From contig CM056878.1 of assembly GCA_029876055.1 (NCBI GenBank), positions 1 through 64,000 on the forward strand: a stretch of 64,000 nucleotides of DNA, in the 5' to 3' direction. Numbering within the stretch: the stretch's first letter is position 1; each line of letters starts with the position of its first letter. This stretch comes from Madurella fahalii. Its lineage: Eukaryota > Ascomycota > Sordariomycetes > Sordariales. This document shows positions 1 through 10,245 of this stretch, piece after piece. The notes beneath the pieces were generated by a model. It did not search any database and was not told the origin of the DNA. It saw only the letters and a program-made list of their open reading frames with translations. A program made the translations under genes and the position numbers.

Positions 1-483
1 AGTCTAGCTATAGTAGTTACAGATATATAACTAGGCTGTATCTAACTATACACCTATTAAAGTCGATTACTAGGCTAGCTAGGTAGGTAAGGTAGGCCGG
101 GCAGGCGAGGTTGAATAAGCTGTCGGATCGGATCGCTAGGGCGGCTAGGTAGGTAAGGCCGACTGAATTATCGGATCCGATCGCTAAGCCGGGTAGGCGG
201 GCAAGGCCGAAATCAAGTTTAACTAAGCCAGTCGGGTATATAAGGCTGATTGAACTTAACTACATTCTAGGGGTTCTATTAAAAAAAAAAAGAAAAGAAG
301 ATAGTATCTAGGAGTCCGGCCGGGCAACGACTAGCCTAATAAAAGGGTCGTCGGATTAGATAGGAAAGTCGCGTATATTCATATATAGGATTATATCGTA
401 TATATTTATACAGGAGATTCGTTAGGTTCGAATTCAGCCGTCAGGCTAACCTAGTAGTAGGCACCAGTTATTATATAGGAAAA
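1..483. other. AT-rich flank with imperfect internal repeats
   Basis: No gene is visible. Positions 70-235 contain three imperfect repeats built from the words GCTAGGTAGGTAAGG, GGATCGGATCGCTA and GGCCGGGCAGGCGAGG, each copy drifting by transitions. The rest is AT-rich with many TA steps. This fits degraded repetitive DNA rather than coding sequence. Confidence 0.4.
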
Positions 484-497
484 TGAAAAATAATCAA

Positions 498-670
498 AAT
501 TCGTTGTTTTCTAAGAAAGCTCTAGGCAGAGCGTACGGAAGCACCGAAATATATGACAGGAAGTGGGCCAGTACCCGAGGAAAGTTCTAGAATCCTAGAG
601 GTTACGGGAACCCTAGGATCTGGACTACCTGGCCTAACCTAGTATTAAACCCTATAATAATATCGTACTT
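498..670 (+). repeat. Left terminal inverted repeat
   Basis: Pairs with 2125-2300 in inverted orientation. The best conserved core is 511-628. Differences from the right copy are mainly A/G or C/T, consistent with independent RIP on the two ends. Confidence 0.7.
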
Positions 671-2124
671 TATTATAGATTATACTAGTATTTATAAAGT
701 ACCTATCTCAGTATTAAAGTTAATACTCTTAAGATTACTAGTTATAAGATTACAATAGAAACCCTATAATACTCCACTTCTAATTGAATAAACTTCTTTA
801 CCTTAGATATAGTAATCCGTTATATAGGCTTCCCGGTACGATACTGACCTAGGGTTCTATTATCGACTCTATAAATCTTAGCGACAGTTTATTTACTTAG
901 ATTTTTATTATTTTGAAGTACTTGGAGGGTTAAGATTACCTAGCCTTCTTTTAAAGTACGGGGTATCTTATAAAGAGGGGGAATATTATTATTTAAGTAT
1001 AGAGATATCGCATTATATAGAAAGTAGGTTATATACTAATATAGGTTACTTATTATTAGTATTATTTTATATATTAATAGAATCTAATAAACTCTATAAT
1101 TAAATTCAGTTCCGGTCTAATTACTTTTTCCTCTTTTCTATTTAATATAATAACCTTTTTATTAGGCTTATTATTACCTAATATCTATTCAATTTAATAA
1201 CTCTTTTACTAGATTTATCGTTACCGACCTAGCTCTTAATACTTATTTTTTATTCTTTTCTTTTCTTTAATAAATCTCTAGAATATAATTAAATTCTATT
1301 AGAAAGTAAAGAGCTCCTTTATTACCTTATATAAAGTAAGATCAAGATATAGAAGATTAGAACTATTTAGAGTATAAATATAGGAGATAGATATAGCTAT
1401 TTAACTTTTAAATATAGAAAGTTGTAATAAGGAATAAACTTTGGCCTATAAGTCTAATAATAATAGATTAAATAATAGAATCGCGATTCTCAATATAAAT
1501 CAAATATATGAACAATATTTCAAAATAGATATAATTGATTATATATTTAATTATATATACGATAGTACTTACAATAGTATTCTCGTTATATTATCCTACT
1601 AAAGTCTAAGATTGAAGACGAGAATAAACCTCTTTTATACCTCTACTTTCCTATAGAGGACTATAAGAATCTAGGTCTATAGATATAAGTCTCAATATAC
1701 GGATTATTAGGATCCGAGTATCTAGATTATACTTAATTATAACTGATTATACTAGATCGTCCTAGATTATAGTCTTCTAGATTAGTTATAGTAATCTAAA
1801 TAAAGCTATAGTAGTCTAGATTGATTTGATCTAAGCTATTATAATATTATCTAACTTACTATAATATAAGTACTCTTAATCCAGCTCTATAGTTCTAGAT
1901 TTCAATACCCTAATCCTATACTATAACATATTAAAAATATTTCTAATATCTTTAGACTAATAAAATTATTTATAATATATAATAAATGTATTTATATAGT
2001 TAAAAGGATATTAATTTAAGATTAAGGTTACAATTCTTTTTATATTATAGAAACTTATATATTAATCAAATATATTTAATAAGATAAATAATACCTATTT
2101 AATATCTTGATCATCTAAAGATAT

Positions 2125-2300
2125 CGTACGTTAATTATTACGAGGTTTAGTACCAGGTCGGACGAGGCAGCTTAGATCCTAGGGTTCCCGTAACCTCTAG
2201 GATTCTAGAACCTTCTACGGGTACTAGCCCACTTCCTATCCTATATTTCGGTGCTCCCGTACGCTCTACCCAGAGCTTTCTTAGATAATACAAATTTTCT
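2125..2300 (-). repeat. Right terminal inverted repeat
   Basis: Reverse complement matches 498-670 over most of its length, including a shared CGTACG hexamer (2258-2263 against 532-537) and a shared run around the GTTACGGGAACCC word. The inner ends of both copies run into AT-rich interior. Confidence 0.7.
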
Positions 2301-2530
2301 TATATTTTTGAAACTCTATAACATTAATATTCTCCTTCTTCTCCCCCAGTTATTACCCTAACCCTAGACTCTAGAAGACTCAGTTATACTTCCTAGTAAA
2401 ACTATATATAGTAGATCCAGTGTACTATCCTTCAACCAAGTAGTTACCGACCAAGTGGTCAAGCAGTCTGTTTACTTAGGTAGAAACCAATGAGGCTCCT
2501 GGTTCGATTCACTAACAGAGACTGCTCTTT
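2301..2530. other. AT-rich spacer with short telomere-like word
   Basis: No gene recognised. ACCCTAACCCTAG occurs at about 2353-2365, two telomere-like units in C-strand orientation, opposite to the array further right. A tRNA-like B-box word lies near 2510 but no cloverleaf forms. Confidence 0.3.
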
Positions 2531-2811
2531 AGGGAAGAAAACTTAAAGATATCGCTCGTTTCCACCGCTCGAACGTCCGAGAACGGTCGTAGGGTTGTCA
2601 CCCTCTACACTGGCCAGGCCGCCATACGCCAGGCTATGAAGCAGTACTGCATCAACGTACGAAACCGCCCCCCCCTCCCTTCCCCCTACCCCCTAAGGCT
2701 GAAACGTACGACTAATATACAAGGGATCTATAGAACAAGCAGAAGACCCTCTAGGAGAAGGACTCTGTGGACGTGGAGGCGTACGATGGCAAGGTAGATG
2801 CTAGCAAGGTG

Positions 2812-3204
2812 ATGGTCCGGCCCAGCTACCTAAACGCGGTCCTGATCCAGAGCCGGGGGCGTACGGGGGAGGTCTGCCTGGACTGTAGCCGCAACCCCGT
2901 ACGAGGCCCGTTCCTGGAGTGTCGTAGGGCCAAGGGCCACTTCGAGGGCGCGTGCGGCAACTGCAAGTGGCGTGACCATGGGGCCCGTTGTACGCTGCGG
3001 AACCCATATGAGCAGGAGTCGGACGACGAGGACGAGGAGGAGGAGGAGGAGGGGGCTGGCCGTACGATTGAGGCGGGCGAGGAGGAGGGGTCGGACGAGG
3101 TGGAGGAGGAGGAGGAGGAGGAGGAGGAGGAGGAGGCGTACGAGGAGGAGGAGGTAGAGGAGGAGGGTACCTGGGAGACCTGCACCAGCTCGGACGACGA
3201 GTAA
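2812..3204 (+). CDS. DUF3716-type zinc-binding protein with acidic tail, probably 5'-broken
   Basis: The ATG-initiated frame encodes 130 residues. The N-terminal half has the pattern of fungal DUF3716 proteins: C-x2-C near residues 22-25 followed by FLEC, GACGNCKW and GARC, a probable zinc-binding cysteine cluster of unknown function. The C-terminal half is a Glu/Asp run typical of low-complexity nuclear or chromatin proteins. A likely upstream exon (about 2548-2656, ending YCIN) can be joined through an intron at 2657-2733 (GTACG start, GACTAAT branch-like site, TATAG end) to the same frame from 2734. That joined frame has a TAG at 2752-2754, so the full-length gene may be disrupted by a CAG- or TGG-to-TAG change. 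If so only an internal start at 2812 would be usable. Function is unknown; the family call rests on the cysteine pattern. Confidence 0.5.
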   Translation: MVRPSYLNAVLIQSRGRTGEVCLDCSRNPVRGPFLECRRAKGHFEGACGNCKWRDHGARCTLRNPYEQESDDEDEEEEEEGAGRTIEAGEEEGSDEVEEEEEEEEEEEAYEEEEVEEEGTWETCTSSDDE

Positions 3205-3260
3205 ATACATATTATAAGGAGAGAAGGAGGGACAATCCAAACGTACGTTGATTTTTTTTC

Positions 3261-3290
3261 TTATTTATTTATTTATTTATTTATTTATTT
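3261..3290. repeat. TTTA microsatellite
   Basis: Uninterrupted TTTA/ATTT repeat of about seven units directly downstream of the DUF3716 gene. Confidence 0.9.
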
Positions 3291-3592
3291 TCTTCCCTCC
3301 TAACCTTTTTAATTTATTAGTATACTTATAATTATTATTGTTTAATAGCTTATAATCTTTTTTATTATAATAATAAGTCTCGGATTTATATAATTCCGAT
3401 CTAAACTTTTAATAGATTATTACCTATTTCCTTTTTCTTTTTTATTCCTTTTTTTTTTTTTTAAATAAGAAAGATAAAAAAAAAATTAATAAATATTATA
3501 TACTAGTTCGAGTCAGAGGGTTAGGGTTATAATATAAAAGTAAAGTAAGAACTTTATTTTTTAATTTTATTATTTAGATATTGATATTAATA
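3291..3592. other. AT-rich, no gene
   Basis: Strongly AT-biased with poly-T and poly-A runs. A first telomere-like pair (GGGTTAGGGTTA) is at about 3518-3529. No open frame of interest. Confidence 0.4.
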
Positions 3593-3728
3593 TTTAGGGT
3601 TAGGGTTTAGGGTTGGGGTTAGGGTTACCTCTGATCAGGGTTCGGGTTATAATGTATATAGAGTTAGGGTTAGGGTTAGGTTTATCCAGGGTTAGGGGTA
3701 CCTTGGGTTAGGGTTCGGGTTAGGGTCT
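3593..3728 (+). repeat. Interstitial telomere-like TTAGGG array
   Basis: About a dozen GGGTTA/GGTTAG units, some perfect and some drifted (GGGTTT, GGGTTC, GGGGTT), read 5'-to-3' on the + strand. TTAGGG is the telomere repeat of most filamentous ascomycetes. This orientation is that of a right-hand chromosome end, so here it is an internal or relic array. Further drifted GGTTAAGG units occur at 3803-3825. Confidence 0.75.
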
Positions 3729-3786
3729 GGACCTAGTAAAGAGTGCCGGGAGAGCGAGGGTTCAGAGAGGGGGACGAAGAGCGCCC

Positions 3787-3836
3787 GGGGGGGGGGGGGG
3801 GGTTAAGGTTAAGGTTAGGGTTAGGACCCCCAACCC

Positions 3837-3870
<34 letters not shown>

Positions 3871-3871
3871 C
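3787..3871. repeat. Homopolymer block: poly-G, telomere-like units, poly-C, poly-T
   Basis: A G run of about 16 bases is followed by GGTTAAGGTTAAGGTTAGGGTTAGG, then CCCCAACCCC and a C run leading into about 23 T. The frames crossing it are low-complexity artefacts. The G/C runs can fold into G-quadruplex or i-motif-like structures, which also makes assembly errors likely here. Confidence 0.6.
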
Positions 3872-3953
3872 CCATCGGATTCTACAGGGGTACGGGCTTC
3901 AACGGAGTCTACCCCCCGGTCGGCTCGCTTCGGGGGTGGCACGGCCCTTTTTT

Positions 3954-3978
3954 CATCGGAGTCCAGTGGACTCCGATG
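3954..3978. repeat. Perfect 12-bp palindrome
   Basis: Arms CATCGGAGTCCA and TGGACTCCGATG flank a single G. It lies just after the homopolymer block and could form a hairpin or mark a breakpoint. No terminator function is claimed. Confidence 0.6.
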
Positions 3979-4013
3979 AGGAATACGAGTTAGTATATAG
4001 TAAAAGAAAGTAA

Positions 4014-4103
4014 TAGTCTAGGCTGACCTGACTTAAATAGTCTAGTCTAGGCTGACCTGACTTAAATAGTCTAGTCTAGGCTGACCTGACTTAAATAGTC
4101 TAG
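4014..4103. repeat. 29-bp tandem repeat, three copies
   Basis: The unit TAGTCTAGGCTGACCTGAC plus TTAAATAGTC recurs with a 29-bp period (GGCTGACCTGAC at 4021, 4050 and 4079). Copies are essentially identical, so the array is young or homogenised compared with the RIP-degraded surroundings. Confidence 0.85.
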
Positions 4104-5413
4104 TAGTAGATTGTCGATAGCTAGGGCTAAAGTTCTCAGCTCCCCTGAATCTTATAGGGCCGTAGTTGTTGACGACAAAGGTATCCGTCTCAATAGGATT
4201 TCCATCGTCGTTAACAGGGTTCTAGATCTACTTAACCAGAGGTCGTCCTCATATTCGTCTAATAGGAACTCGCTAGGTATTTACCTTAATATTATTCCTA
4301 TAAACGGTAATGCTTCGGGTTCTATAGTAGATATTAGTAGAAATATCTAGAATATCGGAGATATCCTCTAGATAGAGTTTTCTAATAACGATACCATCCT
4401 TAATATAGTTAGCGTTTTATCTTTAAAGAGCTTTGCTAATTTAGTTTAGTATAGTAAATCTACTTATAATTACTTATTAATTATGATACTTATATTACTT
4501 TTGTCAGTAGCAATACATTGTATTGCGTTAAAGAAACTATTTTTAGCGTTTTCGGGTTAATACTACTCCCCTCGAATATATAGTAGTCGATTCCTCTAGT
4601 TACTTAGGATAGAGCAGAAGTTAACCCTCTTTAATACATTATATTACTTTCTTGATATAATGCTGAATATACTACCTAGGTATATAGTAGTCGAGTTTCC
4701 AACTATCTAGATTGTCTTTGAATTACACTTCTTCTAAGAACTCCTGTTCGTAGGCAGAGGAAATATCACTCTCGATAAGTGATATAACACTGCATAGCTT
4801 CCAAATAACGTCGTCAGTCAACTTCTAGATAAAACCAACTATCGGGTTATCGATAATAAACTTGTATATCTATCTCGTGTATTCAAGGTCTTAATGGTTT
4901 ATCTACTATAATCTTATAAGCTGGTCGTTAACGTTAACAATTACTAGTTCCAAATAGAGTGCTTTTCTGAGCTCACTAAATGTACCTGCGGTACCTCGCT
5001 TTGACGTAAAGATAACGTCCTCGTTATCGGGAATGACAAAAGTTAAGTTCGATTCTAGTAGTAGGTACTACTTGTTATAGGGTTTCTATCGTGGTCCTAT
5101 AACTGGTGACCTCAAAGGCGTTAGCCTTGATACTGAGGTAGGTACTTTATAGATACTGGTATGATCTATAACAAAGTAAGATATAATGATAGTTGATTGA
5201 ATAAAGGTCCTCTGAGGACAAATCTGAGGGGTTTTTATAGACGTATGCGATGACCTCTAGGCCATCATCCCTGACAGGATGTGGGCCTAGACGCTGCTGA
5301 GCAGTGCTAGCCTCCGCTACGTAATATAGATAGAGCTCCCTCTGATCAGAGAGATCCCGCTCTCTGGGGACTATTTTCTCCAACTCAATAAGTGATCCTC
5401 TGCTATCAATCAC
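4104..5413 (-). pseudogene. Degenerate coding relic, family not recognised
   Basis: The minus strand keeps coding-like stretches between many stop codons: an 88-residue frame at 5147-5413 beginning MIDSRGSLIELEK, and closed pieces such as VIPDNEDVIFTSKRG (about 5000-5040) and KLYLEDISDILDIS-like text nearer 4370. TA-rich codons and TAG/TAA stops increase toward the left, suggesting RIP. The 5327-5354 stretch (encoding QRELYL) is shared with repeats at 19.7 kb and 57.8 kb. There is no recognisable domain; it could be a transposon open frame or a dispersed host gene family. Confidence 0.3.
5327..5354 (-). repeat. Short partial copy of a dispersed repeat
   Basis: Contains TAGATAGAGCTCCCTCTG, which also occurs at 57829-57846 and, inverted, at 19720-19737. 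Similarity here is limited to this core plus weak matches on the 5' side. Confidence 0.5.
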
Positions 5414-5782
5414 TGTGTTAAGTATGAGCTTTCTCTAATTAGTCTATAAATAGTTAGTTATCAAAACATCTCACACTTTGGCTATAGACTGTAAGCCGCT
5501 TCTATAGTTAGTTTGTGACACTTAACCAAGATACCTTATAGAATCCTCTTAGACGTTAGAGACTTTGTAGGATTCGTATATATAGGTCTTTAATAATATA
5601 GACTATAATATGACTATCTTACGGGTAGAAAACTAAGCTCTGGGATATAGTTAGAAGCTAGAGAGCTTGAGGATAAGCTAGATAATACTCCTAAAGATGG
5701 GAACTCTAGTGATACTGGCAGTTCTATTGTAGTAGCCCAAAAACATAGGAATAATAACATTTGAAGTAGTTGTAGTTGATAT
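5414..5782. other. Spacer without recognisable gene
   Basis: TA-rich DNA between the relic above and the 3' end of the DUF7580 pseudogene. No open frame or repeat is recognised. Confidence 0.3.
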
Positions 5783-7681
5783 CTAGATAAAAAACTGGGG
5801 TGGGCGAAAGTGCCATAGCCTTACTCCTTCGAGTAGATCCACCATTTGCTCGAGCTCATATATCACGCTATTATAGATAGCCCCTTGAAGTTGTAGCTTG
5901 TTGAGGTCCGCTCTAAACCCGAAATCGCACTAGAGACACTTTGCCGTCAGCTCGTTATACCTGGGCCCCAGCCTTGACGGCTTTTCCGCGGCCTTGCGGA
6001 CCAAGACCAGATTATGTGTTTCAAAGGATTCCCACCGTCCAATCTGGAGTAGAGCCATGCCGAGACTGTGAATCGTGACGTTCCGGATACCGTAGAGAAT
6101 CTGCATATCGTCGTCTGAGGGCGTTGTGGGGACGTGGGTTAGCATCCTTTGCATCGTTATATTGTCCGTTTTTGAAGTAAGCTTGGTGTCGATGTGAAGA
6201 GTTGTAAGCGAGACGGATAGCTCATTGTCGATGTTAAAGTAGGAGAGATCAGAAAGGCCCTAGTCTCGCCGCTACTAGGGAGTTGAATGGTACTGGAGCA
6301 CAGCTCGCGCAAGCTGTAGAGCCAAGCGGAGCTGCTCGTTGACCGAAATATCGGCTTGTTTTGACGGCTGTATTATGGACGCGAGGGTCGCTGGGGAGTA
6401 AGGCCGTGTTTGGATCGCTGTGCTTTCCTTGTCCTGGACTGCTATAAGCTGATGGGTGAGGTTATCCCCCGATACCAGGTAGCCAATATACCCCTCCTGT
6501 CTCGACTGATGCAGGGCCTTTCCGTATTCGAATACGTGCTGGTAGACATCCTTAACCTGACAGAGGTGGGCGAGATTCTTTCTCCTCGTCTGGCACTCAG
6601 CGTCTGTAGCACGACATATCCTGGTAGAAGATTGGCTTGGAGAGTCAATAAATTTGACCTTGGCTGGTGGCTCAAGGGTTCCGATCGAGGACGGAGTTGG
6701 TGATATATCCGGTGGCGGGAGACCGATGTCGACCCAGAAAAGCTCCTCGGACCGTATACGGAGGAACAAAAAGCTACTATTAGAATTGTGAGCACTAAGA
6801 CCTTCCAAGGCTATTGCACATACTTCAACGTGAGACTTACTGCTGTCTCATCGCCTCTGATATGGCTTCGTATTCCAGGATCATTCTGAAGTTGATGTAA
6901 CTGTTGGAGGCATCTGTGTCGAGGAACAACTTGGCAGTATGAGTCGAGTAGATACCGTTGGAATTAAGATAAGACTAGCTCCTGGAAAGAGTTTCTAGAA
7001 ACGAAGCGGAATGCCTAGCTACCAAGCCATATGTCCGGGGAATGGCCTTTTCCTGCCTTGGGTAGTCGACTCTGGGTTTCTGAAGGCCCTTTGCTACCTT
7101 TCTAAGCCTCTTGAATTCATTGACCAGGTCAGTGAGTGACTCGATGCCCTCTTCGAGGCTAGACGTTTTAGATACTATCTCTATAGCTCTATGAGCTCTA
7201 TAGGCCGTAATAGCAAGCTGATTGATCTAACTTAGGACGGATACGAGACTAGGGAAGGTGTAGGTGCAAGACTCACTTTGCTGCGCCCTGACGAGGGCTC
7301 GTTCGAATTCTCGAGGCAGCTTAGCTCGGCATCAAAATTTCTGACCTGGTTATGAATCTGTTCCGCTGTTTCCTTCATTGCAGCGTATTTTCTGCTAAGA
7401 AAGTTCCGGATTTGAGACTCTAAGCTTGTCTCGACCCAGTACTTATGGTCGAAGTCTTCTAGCATCTGGGTAGCGAGATTATGGTTAACTCCAGCGTCTT
7501 GGACCAGTAGCTGGGACTCATCCTGGAATATCGATATCTGTGTCTTGAGTCTTTTGCGGAAGCGGGATACTTCTCGATTATGATTCCTGAGCAGCTTGAT
7601 TTTAGATCTCGTGTGGTTCGCCCCCTTCAGCGCCGCTAAGCAGAGCGGTGCGATACCGAGTGCGAGCGAGATAGGATCTAT
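5783..7681 (-). pseudogene. DUF7580 kinase-like (prion-inhibition/HeLo-type) gene, inactivated by nonsense changes
   Basis: The three-exon gene can be followed on the minus strand. Exon 1 (7681-7277) begins with ATA where ATG is expected, followed by DPISLALGIAPL, the usual N-terminus of this fungal family. Introns lie at 7218-7276 (GTGAGT..CAATCAG) and 6795-6840 (GTAAGT..CTTAG) and keep the frame. Exon 3 contains LRLALQLARAVLQYHSTP and LYGIRNVTIHSLGMALLQIG, the DUF7580 pseudokinase-like core, and ends GVRLWHFRPPQFFI. In-frame stops sit at 6975-6977, 6275-6277, 6272-6274, 6260-6262 and 5930-5932. By comparison with the family most replace TGG (Trp), and the last, after ELTAKCL, replaces CAG. 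All are CpA-to-TpA changes, as is ATG-to-ATA if the start was lost that way. Family members are linked to self/non-self recognition. The gene is surely dead; the cause (RIP) is inferred. Confidence 0.8.
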
Positions 7682-8041
7682 GACTTCGAAGTTCGCGCGG
7701 CGTGGGTGACTCGAAGAGCTCGTTTATGGCACTTGGATAAGAAAATGAGAAATCTGCGTGTGAGAGCCTGGTGCGTCGTGAGCCGTGCCAACCAGCTGTT
7801 CTACTAGGCTATCCCTGCTGTATAGCCCCTGCACCGCCTCGAAACCTGTATGAGGGGATGGGGCTGATTCCCCAAGCCAGTCTCTTGCTGGCATGGATTT
7901 GCAAGTTGGGCATTCTTACCCTGCAGCTCCTAAACCTCAACCAGAATATATCCATGTCGCCAATGGTGACGGCTTCTCCAGCAGCAGCCTATCTTGCAAA
8001 CCACTATACGGCGTGAAATCGAGGATTGGTGATACTCGCTG
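7682..8041. other. Region between two divergent pseudogenes
   Basis: About 360 bp separate the lost start of the DUF7580 gene from the first recognisable exon of the zinc-finger gene. An open frame at 7771-8016 has no ATG at its start and no recognised domain; it may be leader or an unplaced first exon. No clear TATA box is seen. Confidence 0.3.
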
Positions 8042-10245
8042 TTGTATGACGGCCCTGTAGAGCCTTCGTCTTCCTTGCACGATGGGCTTGCGTTATGTCT
8101 TAGTACCGCTGCCTCAGAACTCTTCCGCCTGCTCCTAGCCGACGCGCGTCTCCAAACCTCTAAATCAGTGTTTCGGATACTAGAACGCGAATACAGCTGT
8201 TTACAGTTGTGGTACGATGGCTATGGCCCGGCTTCGGGTGACCTCGACGTTGTTCTCGCCGAGTCTAGAAGACTGCAGTATTCCACCTTTCGCCTGTTGG
8301 TGAGCATCTGCAATACTCTAGCAGATAGTAAGTCTGAGACTATGGTCATTGCGCTATCCATACATTATTTTACTAAAGTACCTATCTTCTAGAACTGGCT
8401 GCCGTATTGCTGCCCGGCCTCGATGACGCCTCCTAGGACAGATTGAAGGAAAAAGCGGCTCGGACGAAGGATCTTGTTGCCGCCGTAGCGGTTGCCATTT
8501 CCAGAGCTGATCGTATAGAGTCGGATAGCGAAGATAGCGATATGGAAAGCGGTTCGTCGTCTATCTACGGGTCGTACGCGATTGAAGACGTTATTGAGGA
8601 CCTTAAAACGGACATCCAGTGTCTCGTAGACATGGGACGGAGATACAAGGAGCCAATCCGGGACAGGACCGTTAAGAAAGAAGCTGCTACCCTACCGTAA
8701 GATATAGCTTGGGATCCGGCCGAACCCCTGACTGCTCGAATAATCCATCGTTACCTAAACGTTGACATCGTCTTCGCGTAAATTCTCGGCCAAGCAAATT
8801 GGGAGAGGGCGCAGAGACTGTATGCCGCAAAGGAGGAGAATGTACGGAACACCTAGAGACCAGCTGTGAAGGCCGAATCAATATCAAGGCCATTGGGGAC
8901 TGTCATAGCGTCCAAGTTCCACGACTCGGGCCTGGAGACCTCGATTACTACGGCTAGTTCGTACGCCGAAACCGTTTTCTCGTACCACGGCACAAAAGGC
9001 GAGTCGATAAAGATCCCGCCAGTCCCCGCCGAAGGGCTGCAAGGCGAACCATTTGCATGTGTGATATGTGGTTGTATCTGTCAGTTACCGAGGAGGGGTC
9101 GCTGGGAGTCATTCTGGAAGTATGGAGCGCCTTATAAGTTCGTTTACTCGTCTCCATGCAGTCTAGTGCTAATATCTGTGCGTAGGCGATATGTTCTTTC
9201 TGACCTCCAGCCCTACGTCTGTCTCGTAGCAAGTTGTAGCTTCAGCAGGGTTCCGTTCTCGCATAAGACGGCATGGATGCATCATCTCGAGCTGGAACAC
9301 GGCTTCACTGAAGCGTCATACGAGATAGCATGTCCGTTTTGTCAAGAGCGCATCAGCAGTGGAAAGACATTTCATTTAGCGCGGCACCTCGAGGAGGTCT
9401 CCCTAACGATCCTTCCGGCAGACATAGAATCCGACGAGGAATCCAACCGGAATCCAGATGAGGAATCAGACGAGGAATCCGACTAAAATCTAGATAAGGA
9501 GTCAGACTGGAGAGCCAGCCATTTCAGTACTCCATCGCCGGAGCCCGACCCAGCGGTCGATGAGTTCGTGCGGCAATTCTGTAGCAACACCATCCCCGCT
9601 CCACCGCAGGCGGGTCAGATCTTGTGGTGCGAGTTTTCGGAACTCATGAACTGCTGCGCGATCTTCCGTCCCGACGACGAAGCCGGCTGGATCCAGCACC
9701 ACGTCCGCCACCTGAAGGACAGCTTCCCGCTACACCTGATGTGCTGGTTCTGCGACCACGTAATGTTTGATGCCGAGCACACTGCCGAGGGGTTCGCCAA
9801 CTTTGAGCGGCGTATGCAACACATCAGAGAGCACATCTTCAAAGACCGCCTGACGAGTGATGACGTGCGGCCCGACTTTCACGTCATTACACACTTGCAC
9901 CGGCACGGCTTGCTGAGCGACGGCATGTTCAAGCATGCCATGTCATATCAGGGAACGCCGGAGCGGTACCGACTTCTACAGGAGACTGTAGAGGAAGAGC
10001 CGTCCACAATCAAGTGTATATGCAACTTCACTGACGATGACGGCAATACGATATATTGCGAGACGTGCGATACATGGCAGCACATCGAGTGCTACTACCC
10101 CGACAATATCGAAGACACCTGTAGTCCGAATTTTGCACATTCATGCACCGAGTGCGAGCCACGGTCCTTGAATCGCCAGCAGGCAGTCGGACGTCAGAGA
10201 TCGAGGACCCGTCGACCAGTTAACGTGGTTTCGAAACAAACCTGA
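8042..10245 (+). pseudogene. C2H2-type / PHD-finger protein of the fungal NLR-associated zinc-finger family, inactivated
   Basis: The frame is continuous apart from introns 8328-8392 (GTAAGT..TTCTAG) and 9120-9185 (GTATGG..GCGTAG). It shows, in order: a helical N-terminus containing LWYDGYGPASGDLD; an acidic linker; SKFHDSGLETSI, common in this family; a zinc-finger pair with CVIC, PYVCLVASC, HHLELEH and CPFC; an acidic repeat; and a C-terminal PHD-like finger (CICNFTDDDGNTIYCETC, then WQHIECYYPD). Five in-frame stops interrupt it: 8434-8436, 8698-8700, 8779-8781, 8854-8856 and 9484-9486. Each is explained by CAA-to-TAA or TGG-to-TAG, i.e. CpA-to-TpA. The start codon was not found, because a TGA precedes the first exon. 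The role was presumably regulatory or DNA binding. Everything downstream of the last stop, including the PHD finger, is still open. Confidence 0.75.

Larger units (their letters stand above)
484..2313. mobile_element. RIP-degraded DNA transposon relic with long terminal inverted repeats
   Basis: Two inverted copies of roughly 175 bp (about 498-670 and 2125-2300) flank a 1.45-kb AT-rich interior. Reading the right end as its reverse complement, long words match the left end, for example CTAAGAAAGCTCT, GAGCGTACGG, AGCACCGAAATATA and GGTTACGGGAACCCTAGGATCT-type sequence; most mismatches are transitions. No transposase frame survives: all frames of the interior are closed by TAA/TAG, and the sequence is saturated with TA dinucleotides, as expected after repeat-induced point mutation. 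The 1.8-kb size suits a Tc1/mariner-like or other cut-and-paste element, but the TIRs are longer than is usual for fungal Tc1/mariner elements, so the superfamily is left open. Confidence 0.7.

Noticed and set aside
2455..2515. tRNA-like A-box and B-box words (GACCAAGTGGTCAAG, GGTTCGATTC)
   Set aside because: Acceptor and T stems do not pair and no anticodon arm forms; at most a mutated tRNA or SINE-like relic.
2972..3157. Arg-rich frame overlapping the DUF3716 gene
   Set aside because: Shadow of the GAG/GAA-rich acidic repeat in another frame.
3743..3979. Open frames through the poly-G / poly-T block on both strands
   Set aside because: Translations are homopolymer runs (Gly, Phe, Lys, Pro) without coding character.
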